Positions 25,491 through 38,500 of a stretch of 64,000 nucleotides of DNA are shown here, one piece after another (within the stretch, counting starts at the first letter, position 1; every line of letters starts with the position of its first letter). The position numbers and the translations under genes are program-made. A model generated the notes under the pieces. That model did not search any database and was not told where the DNA came from. It saw nothing but the letters and a program-made list of their open reading frames with translations. Source of the DNA: Aspidapion aeneum (lineage: Eukaryota > Arthropoda > Insecta > Coleoptera > Brentidae); contig OY755048.1 of assembly GCA_963576565.1 (NCBI GenBank), positions 10,455,984-10,519,983 on the forward strand. Reading direction: 5' to 3'.

Positions 25491-26940
25491 TATGCCATAG
25501 CAATGTGTTTAAAAACGGCTTGCTAAAATTAGGTGGCTGTTATGACCTTTAAGCTTTTCTTGAAAATCGAGGTGGTTGAGGGTTGAGGGAGTTGATTTTT
25601 TATTACCCCGAAAAATAACCGAATTTGACACATCCATTATACTCATATCGAAGAATATAGGTTCGATGTATGCGTATATTGTCTTGGATTTGGAACCAGA
25701 AGACAAGATGTTGATGATTTTTTACTATTCCGAAATTGTTTTTATGTAGACTTTTAAGCGACTTTTTTGGCCAGCTATTATCAATAATTGACAGTAGAGT
25801 TAGTAAGAGGGCAGAACCAGTGACATATACGCTATTCTTTCATTGAGTTATTTCAAAACGAGCCTCTTTTAGCTAGTTTTGGTTATTTACGAATCTGAAA
25901 TTGCTTTGATCACAGTCTGTTCTACATGTACATAATTCAAAGATAGGAATTTCACTTTTCTTGGGAAATAGAAAGCAATTGTTGCTGTGCCTAGAATGAA
26001 TGCTAAAATCGCATAACACATATAGCGTGCACTGAATCCAATACTTTTCCCAAACTTTTAGATTTTTATTCTACAATACACAAAGATTTCGTTACACTAG
26101 TTCCCATAGATGGTCTTAAAACTAAAATTACATAACATATTTGAAAATCAGAAATATAACTTTATATTTGAGCTTATAATTTTAGTTAGTTTAGTTTGAA
26201 ACCTTATAACAAACGATTTTACTTGTTATTTGATACTTGTCAAGCTTACAGAATAAATAGAGGAAGTTGAGAAACACCCCGTCACACCGAGACATTTTAT
26301 ACAAAAACGTCTTCCTGTATATGTGCGTCGAAAAGAATAAATTATTTTATTTCAACCATATTAAGCGATTTGGAGTTTATGCCATACCGAAATTTTAAAT
26401 GTCACTGTTTTTTAAACGCTCTGTTCTGTCGACAATAATTAAGAGTCATTATTAGCTGTTGTTAACCATCCACGGCCATCCAAACCAAAGGGATTGGCAA
26501 TTTTTACTATTTCCGCTTAAAATAAGTTATTTAACTCAAGACATAGCTACCAAATTTTGTAATGGTTTCTGCCTGTCTGGGAAACTATAACTCAAAAACC
26601 GATTAACAGAATTTTACTTTTGTGTTACTCGTGGAAGGTCATTCGTTTTTGCCAGCAAGTAAAAAAAGGTTGAAATAATTTAAAAAATCATAATTCAAGA
26701 ACCACAGAAGCTAGCAAAACGAGGTTTTTAAATTTGAACTGTGAACTATAATTTCACCAGAACTTATCACGTCCAAGTTTGTCACAGTTACACTTTTTAG
26801 GAAAAGAAAATCGTATATCTTAAAAAGAACAAACTTATGTACCTCAATACCTAGAACAACTAGTAGTATTGTGGGGTAGGCTCTACGTCTGGCGACTAGG
26901 CACATGAAGCGCCCTTTTTGCCAACCCCCGGGCATCCATC

Positions 26941-27790
26941 CTACTGTGTCCTTACTTCTACCCGCCTTCATCTCTGCACAGAGGCCAGAATATCGGGCCA
27001 CCTCAGATTCAGAAGGTCCTTCATCTTAAAGGCTTTCCTCTTCGAATACATCTCTTCTTGCCTCCTTGTATGCTTTACATAATGTAAGAAGATGAGCCGC
27101 GGTATGGTCCTCGGCCCAACATTGCTAGAGCGTCGGGATCTACTTCTACTCGTCTTCGTCCAGTGTCCTTGTAGGAGGCAGTGTCCGGTGAGGACTCCCA
27201 CTATAGCTTCTACCCCTTTTCGTGTACTATGGAGTAGCCAGTCCCTACGGGACTTCCTGTATCCCGTCATACACTCCTTCACCTGTCTGGCGTTTCCTGA
27301 ATTGTTCTATTCCTTTTGTATCTTTTTCTGGGCCCACTCTGTTAGGGTTGACATCATCTGCTCTCTTATGAGCCCTAGGAAACGCTCTGGCCAGACGCAT
27401 TTCTGCCGGGATCCACCCATGGCGAGGTCGTCCGCTTTCTCGTTTCCTGGGACCATGTGGCCTAGGACCCAAACGAGCTCCACTTTCTTGTTTCCAACAC
27501 CAAACCTGCGGACATGGTTGGTTTGCATAGTGCTTTGAGCGCAGCTTGACGGTCTGAACAGATGCAGAGGCGCTTTCCTGTTGCGTTCCTGATTTCTTCC
27601 TCCCATGTTACCACCAGTAGAGCGTAAACCTCCGTCTGGAAGACTATTGCATTGGATCCTAGCATAGCAGACCGTGGCATCGCTAGACAATTTCATCCCG
27701 TTCTTTTTCCATGCATCCCTTGGTGGTATTGTTACACGATATATCTCCTTAAATCCCTTAAACGCTTCTCTGGCATTGCAAAACAACCAG
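26941..27790 (-). mobile_element. Decayed non-LTR retrotransposon: RNase H and terminal Cys-His region
   Basis: Read on the minus strand and across several frames: FQTEVYALL (RNase H core), RLCICSDRQAALKALCKP with the catalytic D, VELVWVLGHMVPGNEKADDLA (the WVPGHSGIPGNEKAD motif), then about 27110-27040 HTAAHLLTLCKAYKEARRD, the usual segment after RNase H. Frameshifts and stops break it, so it is a dead 3' fragment. The base composition is much more GC-rich than its surroundings. No reverse transcriptase or 5' part was found nearby. Jockey/R1-like is my best placement. Confidence 0.85.
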
Positions 27791-27849
27791 GTCTTATGCT
27801 TAAATTAGCACCTTTTGTGGATGGCTGTACGTGCCTGCTGACGGCAATT

Positions 27850-30098
27850 TTTTATAGATAAGCACAGTTTTGGTTGAAATGGTCCATTGCCGTGATCCAA
27901 TCTATGCATATTTTGTTATAATTCATAGAATTCCGTTACCGAAATAGCTCGGTCAATATTATTTTCACCTAGGAATTCGTTATTTTTAACATCGTGCAGA
28001 AATGCAGCTGCATACCTATGATTTCAGTTTATTTTTTATACAGGGTCTCCAAAAAATCGAATAAGTTTAAATAAACTACAATTTGTTTAGGTGTGTCCTA
28101 AAAAAATTCATCAATCTGCTTACACTTAAACTCAACATCAGTTATCGAGAAACTTTGCGAGGACATGCGGTTGAAACAAATTTATTTAAAAACAAAACTT
28201 GAACCCGTCGATTTTTATTTTTAACTGCAAATTTTGTCATTGGACATTGATGTATACAGGGTATCTCAAAAATACGTGACACTCACCAACTTTATTTTTA
28301 CCTTATTTCGTCGTCGTGTTCGACACTATAACGAGCTGAGAGAAGTTTGGTCAAAATCCATTCATGCTAATGCAAACTTTTTAACGGGGCATCGCAGCAA
28401 TTTGCGGTTTTCGGAATAACATATTTTTTTCAATAATATGTGTTATAACTAAAAACTTCCTAGGAGCTTTCATTTCTGAGATAGTTACAAAAAACGCTTT
28501 TTAGGGCTGATATAGCGTGTAGTTCACCTGGAGTGTGCTAATAGGTTAGGAAGGTATCCAATATAAACAACTTTTTTTATTTCATATTTAAATTTTACTT
28601 ACTTATTTTTGGGACACTCTATAGGTATACCTACATAAATTAAAAATAAAAAGTCAGGGAGTATTTTTCAAAAATTGAGCTTCTGAATTTTAAATAAATT
28701 TGTTGAAACCCACAACTTCTCGCAAATATTTTAAGAAATCAGTCGTACATTTCTTGATCACTGTTTTGTTAATAGCATAATTCAAAAACAAAATAAAAAA
28801 CAAACGTTTTCCTTTAAAAAAAGAATAAGTTGGCGGATGTATCTTAGTATTGGGTTACTCTGTATACATAATTTACATAACCGTCAAAAAATCGCGGGTA
28901 AAAATAAAAATCCTTGTGTCCTTTTTTACAAAGAACAAACAGCTGAATTTTAAATGAATGTGTTCCAAGCGATGCGACCTCACTGTATAGTAGTGGTGGT
29001 AAATAGGTAGATGATAATGATGATGATGTTCAATATAAAAAGAAGCGTAATTGCGAGTTGCTATTAAAAATAAAAACGCTAATAATTTCTAAATTCAGTA
29101 GCTCTTGCACGCCAGGAAGTTTAAACTAGGTTCGCATTTGTTTTGGTTTCCGTGGTTCTCACTGACACGTTAAGTGAGTAAAATAAAAGTTATTTCACTG
29201 AAGAAAATAAAAAAAACATAAACTGCCTTGCCCCGACCGAAGACGGTTTAATATTAATCACAATAATTAACAAACTGTAAAAAAATATTTCAAGAAAAAT
29301 TAGTGCTCAAAGCACGCGAAAGAACATCGTATAATATATTATACTTGGCTTAAAAACCTTGCTTGCATGAGTAATGAGCGGATTTTAGTTCTATAAAAAA
29401 AACTGAGCACTAAAATCTTCAAAATGTTTCAACATAATAAACTGATCACTCACAATATTTATAGATTCATTGTTGACTTAACAGCTTTAAATCGTTGTAA
29501 GGATAATGTCAATGAAAACTTTAAGGATAATCTAGTCTAGTCTTAATTTGAGTCTCGATCTCTTTCTGGTCAAAGTAACAGTAATAGGTAAACTATGTTT
29601 AACCAATAATATCGCAAATATTTCCCTTGATATGACGCCCTTTTAACGATTTGACACCACTTTATGAATCCTTGAAATCGGTGAGAATGACAATTCACAC
29701 TCAATCAATCAGGACCAATAGAGAAATGAGATCGCATGCGCAGTTCAAGTTTCCCCCGATTTGGTGGCAGTACTCCTTCTCACCCATTCAACAGTTCATA
29801 CACAAGTTCATTGGGCATTTTGTCTTAAATTATGAAAACGGAAGTGCTTTTGTACAAAGTTTTTGTGGAATTCCCAAGGCGGAGCTTCGACATGGTTGGT
29901 GACGCAAATCACTTGAAAATAAAAATGACATAAAAACCACTTTTGGCGCACAAAAATATGGGACATTCTTTTTCCTTGTGCAATAGACAGCACATTAGAG
30001 AAAGATGGACCGATATCAACATTTTTTTAATCACATAATAAAAGTCCTGCAGGTAAACACCCCACGAATCATCATTTGCCACGCATTGCCGTATTAGA
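27850..30098. other. Intergenic gap with TACAGGGT-type repeat ends
   Basis: Mostly AT-rich. Copies of tatacagggtctcc (28038), tatacagggtatctc (28254), gggacactctatagg (28610) and gggttactctgtatac (28852) suggest pieces of one element family. A less AT-rich block (about 29640-29910, with gcatgcgcag and accaat) and a GTGAGTAA donor near 29173 hint at a regulatory region or untranslated exon. No gene can be supported. Confidence 0.4.
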
Positions 30099-30106
30099 TC
30101 AAAAGG

Positions 30107-30425
30107 CAGCGGCGTAGCGTGGGGGGGCGCGGGGGGTTCGTCGCCCCCCCCGCCCCGAGGGTAGTGGCGCCCCATAGGTGGCCGAAGCGCCCTCAGCTTT
30201 ATTAAGTTGGGCCGGTAATGGCCAATTGAGTGGGTGCCACAGGAAACTAACGACATGAAGACCTTTTTTTTTTTTTTTTTTTTTTGGTCGCCAGATTTGT
30301 GAGAGAGGCGCCTTTTTGACCTTTTTGTTTGTTTTTTCACACAAGATTTTTCATCAGTTTTCAGAGGCGCCCTTTTTAGCTGTCGCCCCCCCCCCCCCCG
30401 CCCTTTCGGGCACGCTACGCCGCTG
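30107..30425. mobile_element. hAT-type MITE with GC-rich ends
   Basis: Terminal inverted repeats CAGCGGCGTAGCGTG and CACGCTACGCCGCTG are perfect. Flanks tcaaaagg (30099-30106) and tcaaaaga (30426-30433) match at 7 of 8 positions, as expected for a hAT 8-bp target duplication. The interior has poly-C/poly-G blocks and a poly-T run (about 30265-30285). Confidence 0.88.
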
Positions 30426-30433
30426 TCAAAAGA

Positions 30434-31491
30434 TGACTTTTATAATTTTTCATAAAGGCATATATATATTTGATATGTTTCTCAACTTAATTTTATTTTG
30501 ATTTATCTGAAGGTCATACCAAAAATTTTGGAAAATCAGATGCAACTTTTTTACTTAACATGGCAGGATAGGTGTAAACGACAAAAGGCAAAGAAGGATG
30601 AGCCCATAATTTTGGCATTGTTGTCAAGTGGGCATAAATATGTATCCCCAAAAATTGTAGTTGGGACATTATTTGTGAAACAGTCTGTATATGACTAAAA
30701 TTTAGCAAAAAATTAAGATCAGGATGAGTATAAACACGGATTTAAATATTTTTAAACATTTTTAATTATTTGCTAACTAATTCGTAATACTTGAATTAGG
30801 TGCTATATTTATTTAAAAAAAATTTAGATGCACATGGCTAAGCTATACGGGATTATCTGGAAGCTTCTGGATGGTTGCTGTACTTCTTGGTAATCTGGAT
30901 TTTGCTTAAATTGATAGTTCGGCCATTTTACTTTAAGTTCACCTTTTGAAGAACCAAAAAAGGTCACTCAGACACATTAGGGAATTTTCGAAAATGATGA
31001 TGAAAAAACTGTTGAATGACTTGATGATAACTGAAAAAAAGAGAATATCTTGACGCAAGTTACTAATTCAACTGAGGCTGAAGGTGATGAGGAGAGGGAA
31101 ATTGACAATATAACAAAACTAAAGATCGGCCAACAGCTTAACAGTTACCGTTGTTTTGTGAGATTAACCGATGTCCTATCTTTCTCGAAAATATGTTATA
31201 AATCTACAAAAACAAAATGCAAATAAAGAAAACCAGAATTTATTAATATAAGCTTAAAAAATTAAAAATGTTTGGGTGTAATATTTTTTTAATAGCTAAA
31301 ATAAAAATGCAAAAACTGAAGTGCTGACTAAAAGTGGTAAAAATTACAAATTGTTTTTAGGTTTGCATTTTATTGGTACCACTTAGAAAGTTTTTGTTTT
31401 ATTTTATTTATTTTTATTGCAAATGCGAGCCAGTTAGGTGTTGTAATGTAGCAATAAAGTAAATAATAATGTTAGTATCTATGTACATACG
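30434..31491. other. Intergenic gap, no gene seen
   Basis: AT-rich. About 30960-31200 reads more protein-like (many gatgatgaa / gaggag codons) but has no long frame; it may be a decayed transposase. Not supported further. Confidence 0.3.
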
Positions 31492-31499
31492 CATGCTTA

Positions 31500-33157
31500 C
31501 AGGGCCATACCTAGGAAGGATCAAGGGGGATTAAGCCCCCCCGAAATTTTTAAGACTCAAAATTAATATAATATTTAGTTGTCACAAGTAGAATTGACTC
31601 TGTTTTTTCAGATTTTTGCTTATAACAGCTGAAAACATGCTCAAAAGAAAGTTTGGTTAAGTATTGTTTTCTAAAAAAACATATATAAATGCATACAAAG
31701 AGAGTAAAAAAATGTTTTTCTAAATTGCTGAAAAACCCCGTAACATATTGCTTGAAGACACCATAATAATTTTATTTATAAATAATTGTGTTTTAAATAA
31801 TATTACTTGACCGAAATTAATCTAAGATTTGAGCAGCTGCTAAAAAACTTTCTTTGTCGTGTTTTTGAACTAGCTGTTTTGAAGTCAATGATAATTTTTG
31901 CTTGACAAATATAATTTTGTCTGAAAAAGTATGCTTAGTTGACTTCTTTTTTAGCCCTTTATAGGAAACATGTTTTTTTGTTTTTACTCAAAATAAGTTT
32001 AATTCAAAAAAGACCTATTCACGAAAAATTTTGATGTGGTTTCTGTCTGGGACAGACAGACTTTATAGTTTTTTTAAAAATAAAACCAAGTGTTTTTAAT
32101 ATTTAGGAAATTTGTTAGTTTAATGAAAATGTTTATTTTAATTTAAGTTTTATTTTCATCCTCTTCATAAAAGAACAAAATTCACAATTGAATTTTTTTA
32201 CCCTTAAACTGTTTTACTTTCTCTATTAGTTTTTAAAATTAGCTAGATATTTGATGAACCTACCAAGTAAATAGATTTCCACTTGAATGTATTCCTTAGC
32301 TTTTGGGAAACCCATCTTTTATTAGGCATGTCCCAAAATGCAGGTATATATTTTTTTTTATTAATTAAGTATTCCTACATTGATCGAAAACTTCATGTTT
32401 AACAAAAATACAGCTTCCCTAACACCCAGAACAGTTTTATGAATGACTATACGAGCCTGCTGGCGCCATTTTTTTTGTTTGGAAAATTACAGATCATTAC
32501 GATATATATATATATATATATATATAATTTTTAGGGTAGATTAGAAACACACAAGTGTGACTTCATCCAAATACAATGTTTAAAAATTATATAAATTTAA
32601 ACCACAAAATATATGGAAATTCGGCATTGTATAAAATTTCTTGCAACCATTTGTGTAATAACTAAAAATACTGTCAGACCTTTACTTTTCTAGATAATAG
32701 CATCGAAGAAATAATTCTCTGATAATAGGGACCTATTGCAATAAAGCCAGGCACAAATTGTGCCAGGCGCTATATTGACAGTTTCGCATTAAAAACTGAC
32801 AGTTGATCTTTCAAAATTGACATACCAAAGTCGAATTTAGAAATCCAATCGTTTATTTTCCATTAATTGTGGCGTCACTATTAATTCCGGCTCTTATAAT
32901 ACACAATGGCCTTATTTTGAAAGAAGACAGCTGTTCTTATAATGTGAAACTGTCAATATAGTGCCCGGCACAATTTGTGCCTGGCTTTATTGCAATAGGT
33001 CCCTATTGAAAATTTTAAACCAATAGGTGGTAATAAGATCCGTTATATTCCATTTCTCTATTTTAATCTAACAATATTATTGATAAAGGGAAACAAGTTT
33101 TCCAAAATTCTATTTTAAACTTTAATCCCCCGAAATTTTTTTCTTGGTACGCTCCTG
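31500..33157. mobile_element. hAT-type non-autonomous element (1.66 kb) with 8-bp target duplication
   Basis: Left end CAGGGCCATACCTAGGAAGG, right end inverse CAGGAGCGTACCAAGAAA; both are followed inward by a run of C/G then gaaattttt (ccccccgaaattttt left, cccccgaaattttt right). The flanks catgctta at 31492-31499 and 33158-33165 are identical. No intact transposase frame. It contains an (AT)n tract near 32500 and a second, nested MITE. Confidence 0.88.
32726..33005. mobile_element. MITE with about 65-bp inverted ends, nested in the 1.66-kb hAT element
   Basis: Both ends read TAGGGACCTATTGCAATAAA inward, and the arms continue through a palindromic block (GCACAAATTGTGC left, GCACAATTTGTGC right) and gacagtttc. 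TA at each border fits a Tc1/mariner-type target site, though TA is also part of the palindrome. 280 bases. Confidence 0.85.
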
Positions 33158-33378
33158 CATGCTTATAATAATTAGGTGAAATAACTTTACATATTATAGT
33201 GTACTACCTGTTAGCTTATTTGTTAGAAAGTATAAAACATCTATGTATAATGAAGGTAACATGAATACGTGAAATATTACAAAAAACAATTATTATGCTC
33301 GCTCTCGAAATCCATTTTTTTTGGGTGTTATTAAAAATGATAATTAAGCAATTACATATAAATAAGTATTTTAGTTGT

Positions 33379-34102
33379 ATATGGGGCTTTACATATCAAA
33401 CCGGCCAAAATTTTGATTTTAATAAAAATTAGTTTTTTGATTTTCCTAGTACCGATTAACCGAGATAAAAAATTTGAAAAAAAGGTTGCGATTCCTTAAA
33501 TCTACAGGGTGTTTTATCTTCTTCATTGGGCAAAACATATCTATGGTTTATGGTTTTTCCTAAAAAAATGAGAACTTTGCAAAAAAAAATACAGCTGTTT
33601 AGATATAAGAACAATATTGAAAATGACAAATAATCGCATCAGTGACCTGTCGAGGTCTCCGCACACTTAAACAAGAATTTTTCTTTTTGGGATTTATACT
33701 TCTCGGCCCACTCTAAAATTTTTAAAGGCAATAAAATAGATATTAGAGCATCCTTTCTCAAAAAAATATAAAAAATCGTAGATAACTTTTTCAAAATGGC
33801 GATTTTTTAAATTTATTGTCTTGTACTAAGGTCACTGGTGCGATTATTTGTCATTTTCAATATTTTTTCTTAAAGCCTCTTGTTCTTGTTTCGAAACAGT
33901 AATAATTTTTTTCGTATTTTTTTATAAAAATCATAAACCATAGATATGTTTTGTCCAATTAAGAAGATAACACACACTGTAGAACATTTTTTCAAATTTT
34001 TTATCTCGGTGTAATCGGGTCTCATAGGGAAAGCAAAAAATTAATTTTTATTAAAATCAAAATTTTTAAGTGCAAAAGGTTTGATATGGAAAGCCCCATA
34101 TA
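33379..34102. repeat. Foldback element with about 270-base arms
   Basis: ATATGGGGCTTT at the left pairs with AAAGCCCCATAT at the right. Inner blocks pair in the same order: catatcaaaccgg, taaccgagataaaaaattt, ctacagggtgttttatcttc, acatatctatggtttatg and tgacaaataatcgca with their inverses. The unpaired loop is about 33660-33825. It has internal TACAGGGTGT-type motifs at both arms. Confidence 0.85.
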
Positions 34103-35476
34103 TTACGTTAAGAAGTGTTTTTCGGTTGACTGTAACTTATAACACAGTTTCAACCCTCATCTCATATACCCCAGCAAAGTCAAATAAGTACATGGTCTCA
34201 AAATCAATGTTTTTGTGAGTTTCAGGTATTTCAGGGGAGAAATTGACATCTTATTTTTCTTATTTATTCCTTGCCCTTATGCCAATTAATTCTCCCCGTT
34301 ATATAATTTATACCTATAGGGCTAACACTAACCTTTGTTAAAAAAATTACCCTCGCTTGCGAGCGTCGATTTTCAAGAGGTTATAACTCTTTTTTTTTAT
34401 GAAAAATTTATTTTGGTGTAAGTCGCTTTTTTATATTGTTTTATAATTACTCTTTTATTTCTTTATATTCTTTGTATTTTTTTGTATTTATTGTCTTGCT
34501 TAGTGAGTTTAAAATATTTTAAAATGATCAAGTAAGGAAAATAATTAAAAAATAAATGAGTAATTAAAAAACATAAATAGCAATAAAAAAAATTGAATGT
34601 GATGGTCATTTTATAGGACATTTTACGCCAATTCCAAAAATAGAATAAAAAGGATCATTTCATAAGAAATATACCAAGTATTTAATATTTCAAAAATTAA
34701 AAGTGACAGACAAAATTCAGGGATTCTTCATTAAAAAAATTATAAAAAAAATAAAGCCAAAATAAAATTTTCATTAAATAAAAAAGTTATAGAATTTTCA
34801 AAACCCCCCGTAATTTAAAAACGCTTTGCGACAATCAAAACGGGGTTTACACCCTACCGAAACGAACCTACCCAAAACATTAAATTTGGGACAACCTGTA
34901 CAGGATCCCCTAATCTTCTGGACGTTTAGCTTTTGTCATTGGCAGGAAAAAAATTGTGCGTATTTTGGGGATTTCAAAAATTTTATACAGGGTATGCCGA
35001 AAGAGGTATTTAAAAAACTATTGTAAAATAAAAAAAACATATATTGTGTATTGTAATAAATGTAACAATAAGTTGGTAAAAAAAAATAAAAAAATATATC
35101 TCAATTTAACTTTTGATAATCGCAAATGTCAAACATGTTCATTAACTAACTCAACGTGTAGATTTTCTGTCATATTAAAATTTTTTCTGAATCCAGCAAT
35201 ACCACATATTATTATGTAATGCTTTGTAGTTTTGGATATATTAGCGAAAATCTATTATTAAAAAATCTACAGGGTGAGTAAAAAATTAAAAAGGTTTTTT
35301 TAGCAGTTCTTATATAAAATTTTTTAAATTACCAACATCGCCCTGATTCTTATCCTACAAATTATAAAATAAACACTTTATCACAAATAATAAACTTACA
35401 AAGGCTAAACGTAAAGAAGGCTGGGACACCCTGTAAATAAATGTATTTATTATAATCTTTGAATTTTTGGTTTTAG
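34103..35476. other. Gap upstream of smash
   Basis: AT-rich with repeat-end motifs: ggacaacctgtacagg (34890), tatacagggtatgcc (34984), ctacagggtgagta (35268), gggacaccctgtaaat (35422). No coding sequence seen. The smash 5' UTR exon starts at 35477. Confidence 0.45.
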
Positions 35477-35518
35477 ATATATTCGTCAGAGAAAGATGAA
35501 TGAAAATTGAAAAAAAAA

Positions 35519-38500
35519 ATGGATGGACAAGAACAGGAAAAGGAAGGCAATAAAAAAGTAAGTATACAACGCGTCTTATTATGCTAACAAACCGTAAAAT
35601 TTCGAGTTTATTTACTTTTTTTCTATGATAACTGTAATTTTTTAGAATACCGAATATATACCGACAAAATGCAGAGTGACGCGGCCCCCACCACCTAAAC
35701 CTGCAACAAATCCTTTACAATTCGTCAAAGTAGCACCATGTCCACTGTTTGTAAAGGCCCAAGAACAAATTAAGAAAGCCGAAAAAATAAAAAAGGAACG
35801 AAAAATTGAAATACGAGATGAATCGGAAGATTGGCAAGCTGTAGGTTCATAAGAATTAAAAATATTATTTTTTGTTGTCGTTTTTGAGAGATAATTAAAT
35901 AAATGACTTTATATTTTTAGAATCTTGATAACTGGAAGAGCAGTAGACGAAAACAGCAGGAACACATAATTGAAAGAGTGGTAGAGGTTAAAAAGCTAAC
36001 AGAACAAGAAGAATATGAAAAGGCAAGAAGAAAAAGCAAAACCTTCAGTGAAATGATGGAAGAAAGGTAAAGTGTCAAATTCTAAAAACCTAAATACCAT
36101 GAAAAAAACTTACGCCTATTCTAATTTTAATAGAGTCCGACATACCTGAGAATATATTTCGTGTTATTTTTAGTGTAATACCTACTACTAAGATTAAAAA
36201 TAGTCTGTTTTATTACAGCTTTGCCTTCTCTTATCTCTATTAATTAAGCTTAATGATGGTTAATTATTATTGCACCTTTTACCCAAATTCTTAGCTTTGT
36301 TTACCATAATTCATTACGAGTAAGGTAATTGTTTCATTTTAGGGTTACTGCTCGTTACTGTTAGTCTGTACATTTTAACAGAAAAAGCAATAAAAAACCG
36401 ACACCATTTAAAACTTTGCAAAAAAAACATAACACGCATACCTCGTTTAGCATCTTTATAATTAACATTTTTTGCTTTTTCTCAGAACATTCAACATTTC
36501 TGTATTTAGCAGTACTCATACATCAAGGAGAAGTTCAAATTTAATAAACCATATATTTGCAAGTTATAGAATATCTATGGACCCATTGTTACCTGAAAAA
36601 GGCTCTAATTGGCATGAAGTCATTTAAACACGCTTTTCAGAATTTTACGAGGCAATGCTAAAGAAATGTGCGATTACCTATAAAGCCTATAGCTCTTTAC
36701 GAAATGCAGTTTTTACCTGACACCTACATATACCCCGCATTTTTACCGCCTTGTTAATCTTTATTTTTTTACGTTATTTTACAGAAACAGCAAAGGTAGA
36801 CCAGCCAGATTCACGATTCCCATATATAACGATGACGAATCCAATGATCTTAGTGACTACGGCATTGGCAGTCGCAGTTCGAAAGCAAACAGTATCAAAG
36901 ATGTTGACACCGACGATAGTGGAAGCATTTTGGTAAGTTTTTATTAATTTATTTATATTATGTTAAGTTATTATTAATAACACAAATATTTTATGACATA
37001 CATCTTTTTTAAGGACGGAGAAAATCAAACATCCGACTCATCAGACTCTCCAAAGAACTCTGAACAAGACACCAAAAACTACAACTGCTCTAACGTCAAT
37101 AATGACAACCTTAGTATATCAACTTTTGAAAGCACTAAGGTAACGGAAAGTATGTACACATATGAGGGAGCAATTCAAGACTACCGATCAAGGATACAGT
37201 CAAAAATCAAAGTAGATGAATCAATTTTTACAAAAAACGTCGAAAACAAATCTAAAGTGTTTTCTGAAGCTCAGGCCGTTGTACCAAAAGGTGAGATATC
37301 CAAACGAAAAGGACTGTTTGAATTAGATAAGCCCTTGGAAATAAATCATATGGAATCCAACACCTCCAGACGGCTATCAGAAGATTTTGCAGGGGCCATA
37401 AGCATAAAAGATAGACTAAAAAATTTAGAAAAGTCCACTGATCAAACCATTAAATGTATTGACAAAGGCGAAATTCAATTATCAGTTAAACAAAGATTGC
37501 AACAGTTCAATAGCCAAATTGACAACAAAATCCGAGATATAGAAAAGCCAAAACCAAATAAAATAAGTAATTACCTTTTGGATAAGTGCAATAGTGCTCC
37601 GTCAATAGACAGTAAAAATTCTCAAACTGTATATAAACCTGAAACATGTTCTAGTCCAGAAACTGAAGTCTATTACAATAAATTAAATATGTTTAGTCGA
37701 GATTTAGATAACCTTATCGGAACTAAATCAATTGACGACAATATCGAAGAATATGAACCATCTGTAACTTCTAGTGAGTTGACAAATGTCTTTTCTGACC
37801 GAGAAGATAGCGGAATCCACACAACAGATGTCTCTTGCTCGGTGAGTCAAGCCGACGAAACAGCTGAGAACGATTCTTATCAAAATATACCAAAGTGTAT
37901 TGAAAAACTTTCTGTGAAACCCATTCAAGACATTCAAATAAACGAACACAATTTTAAATCTCCTACGAAAATAATAGCCTCAGAAGACCCTATCATTCAG
38001 GATAATAGTGTTCAGCAATTTTCCAGGCAAGAGTTAATCAAATACACCAAGGAATTTTTAGATGATCTTATTAAAGACGCAACATTAAATATTTGGAAAC
38101 AAACAAATTCTGAATTAAAGAAACTTAAAAATAATACAACCGAAAGTGAGTCTCTCGTAGAACCAGAAATACCAGAAACCGTACCTGAAAACCCCGTAGC
38201 ACCAAAGACTGTTATTTACGAAAATGTAGAAATCAAACTCTCCGCCGATAACGTCCCCTTTGATTTTATTTCTGTAGATTTTTCTTTAAATAGGAAAAGA
38301 CTAGAACCACCGAAAGTAAAACCGCCGCCGCCACCTCCCCCTGATGAGGATAAACCAAAAACTGCAAAACCCATCAAAAGGCTAAACTCTACTAAACGAA
38401 TCAAGAAAGAAATCAACGTTAAAAGAACAAGTTTCCTGGGGCTTGAAGATTCTACTGACTTAATAGATCCAGACACTTTGATAGAAAAGCCACCAGATAT

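Larger units (their letters stand above)
19715..26940. other. Intergenic gap upstream of RUNDC1, with several short MITEs
   Basis: No supported gene. 19860-20680 is less AT-rich and should hold the RUNDC1 promoter; a plus-strand donor follows at 20677. Beyond it lie MITEs at 21797-22085, 24616-24854 and 25185-25490, described separately. The short open frames here look like chance. Confidence 0.5.

Noticed and set aside
29909..30344. Overlapping open frames with poly-Lys and poly-Gly
   Set aside because: They arise from the poly-T and poly-C tracts of the hAT MITE at 30107-30425.
34826..35219. Overlapping plus-strand frames of 66 and 87 aa
   Set aside because: They span repeat-end motifs and have no recognisable motif or splice context.
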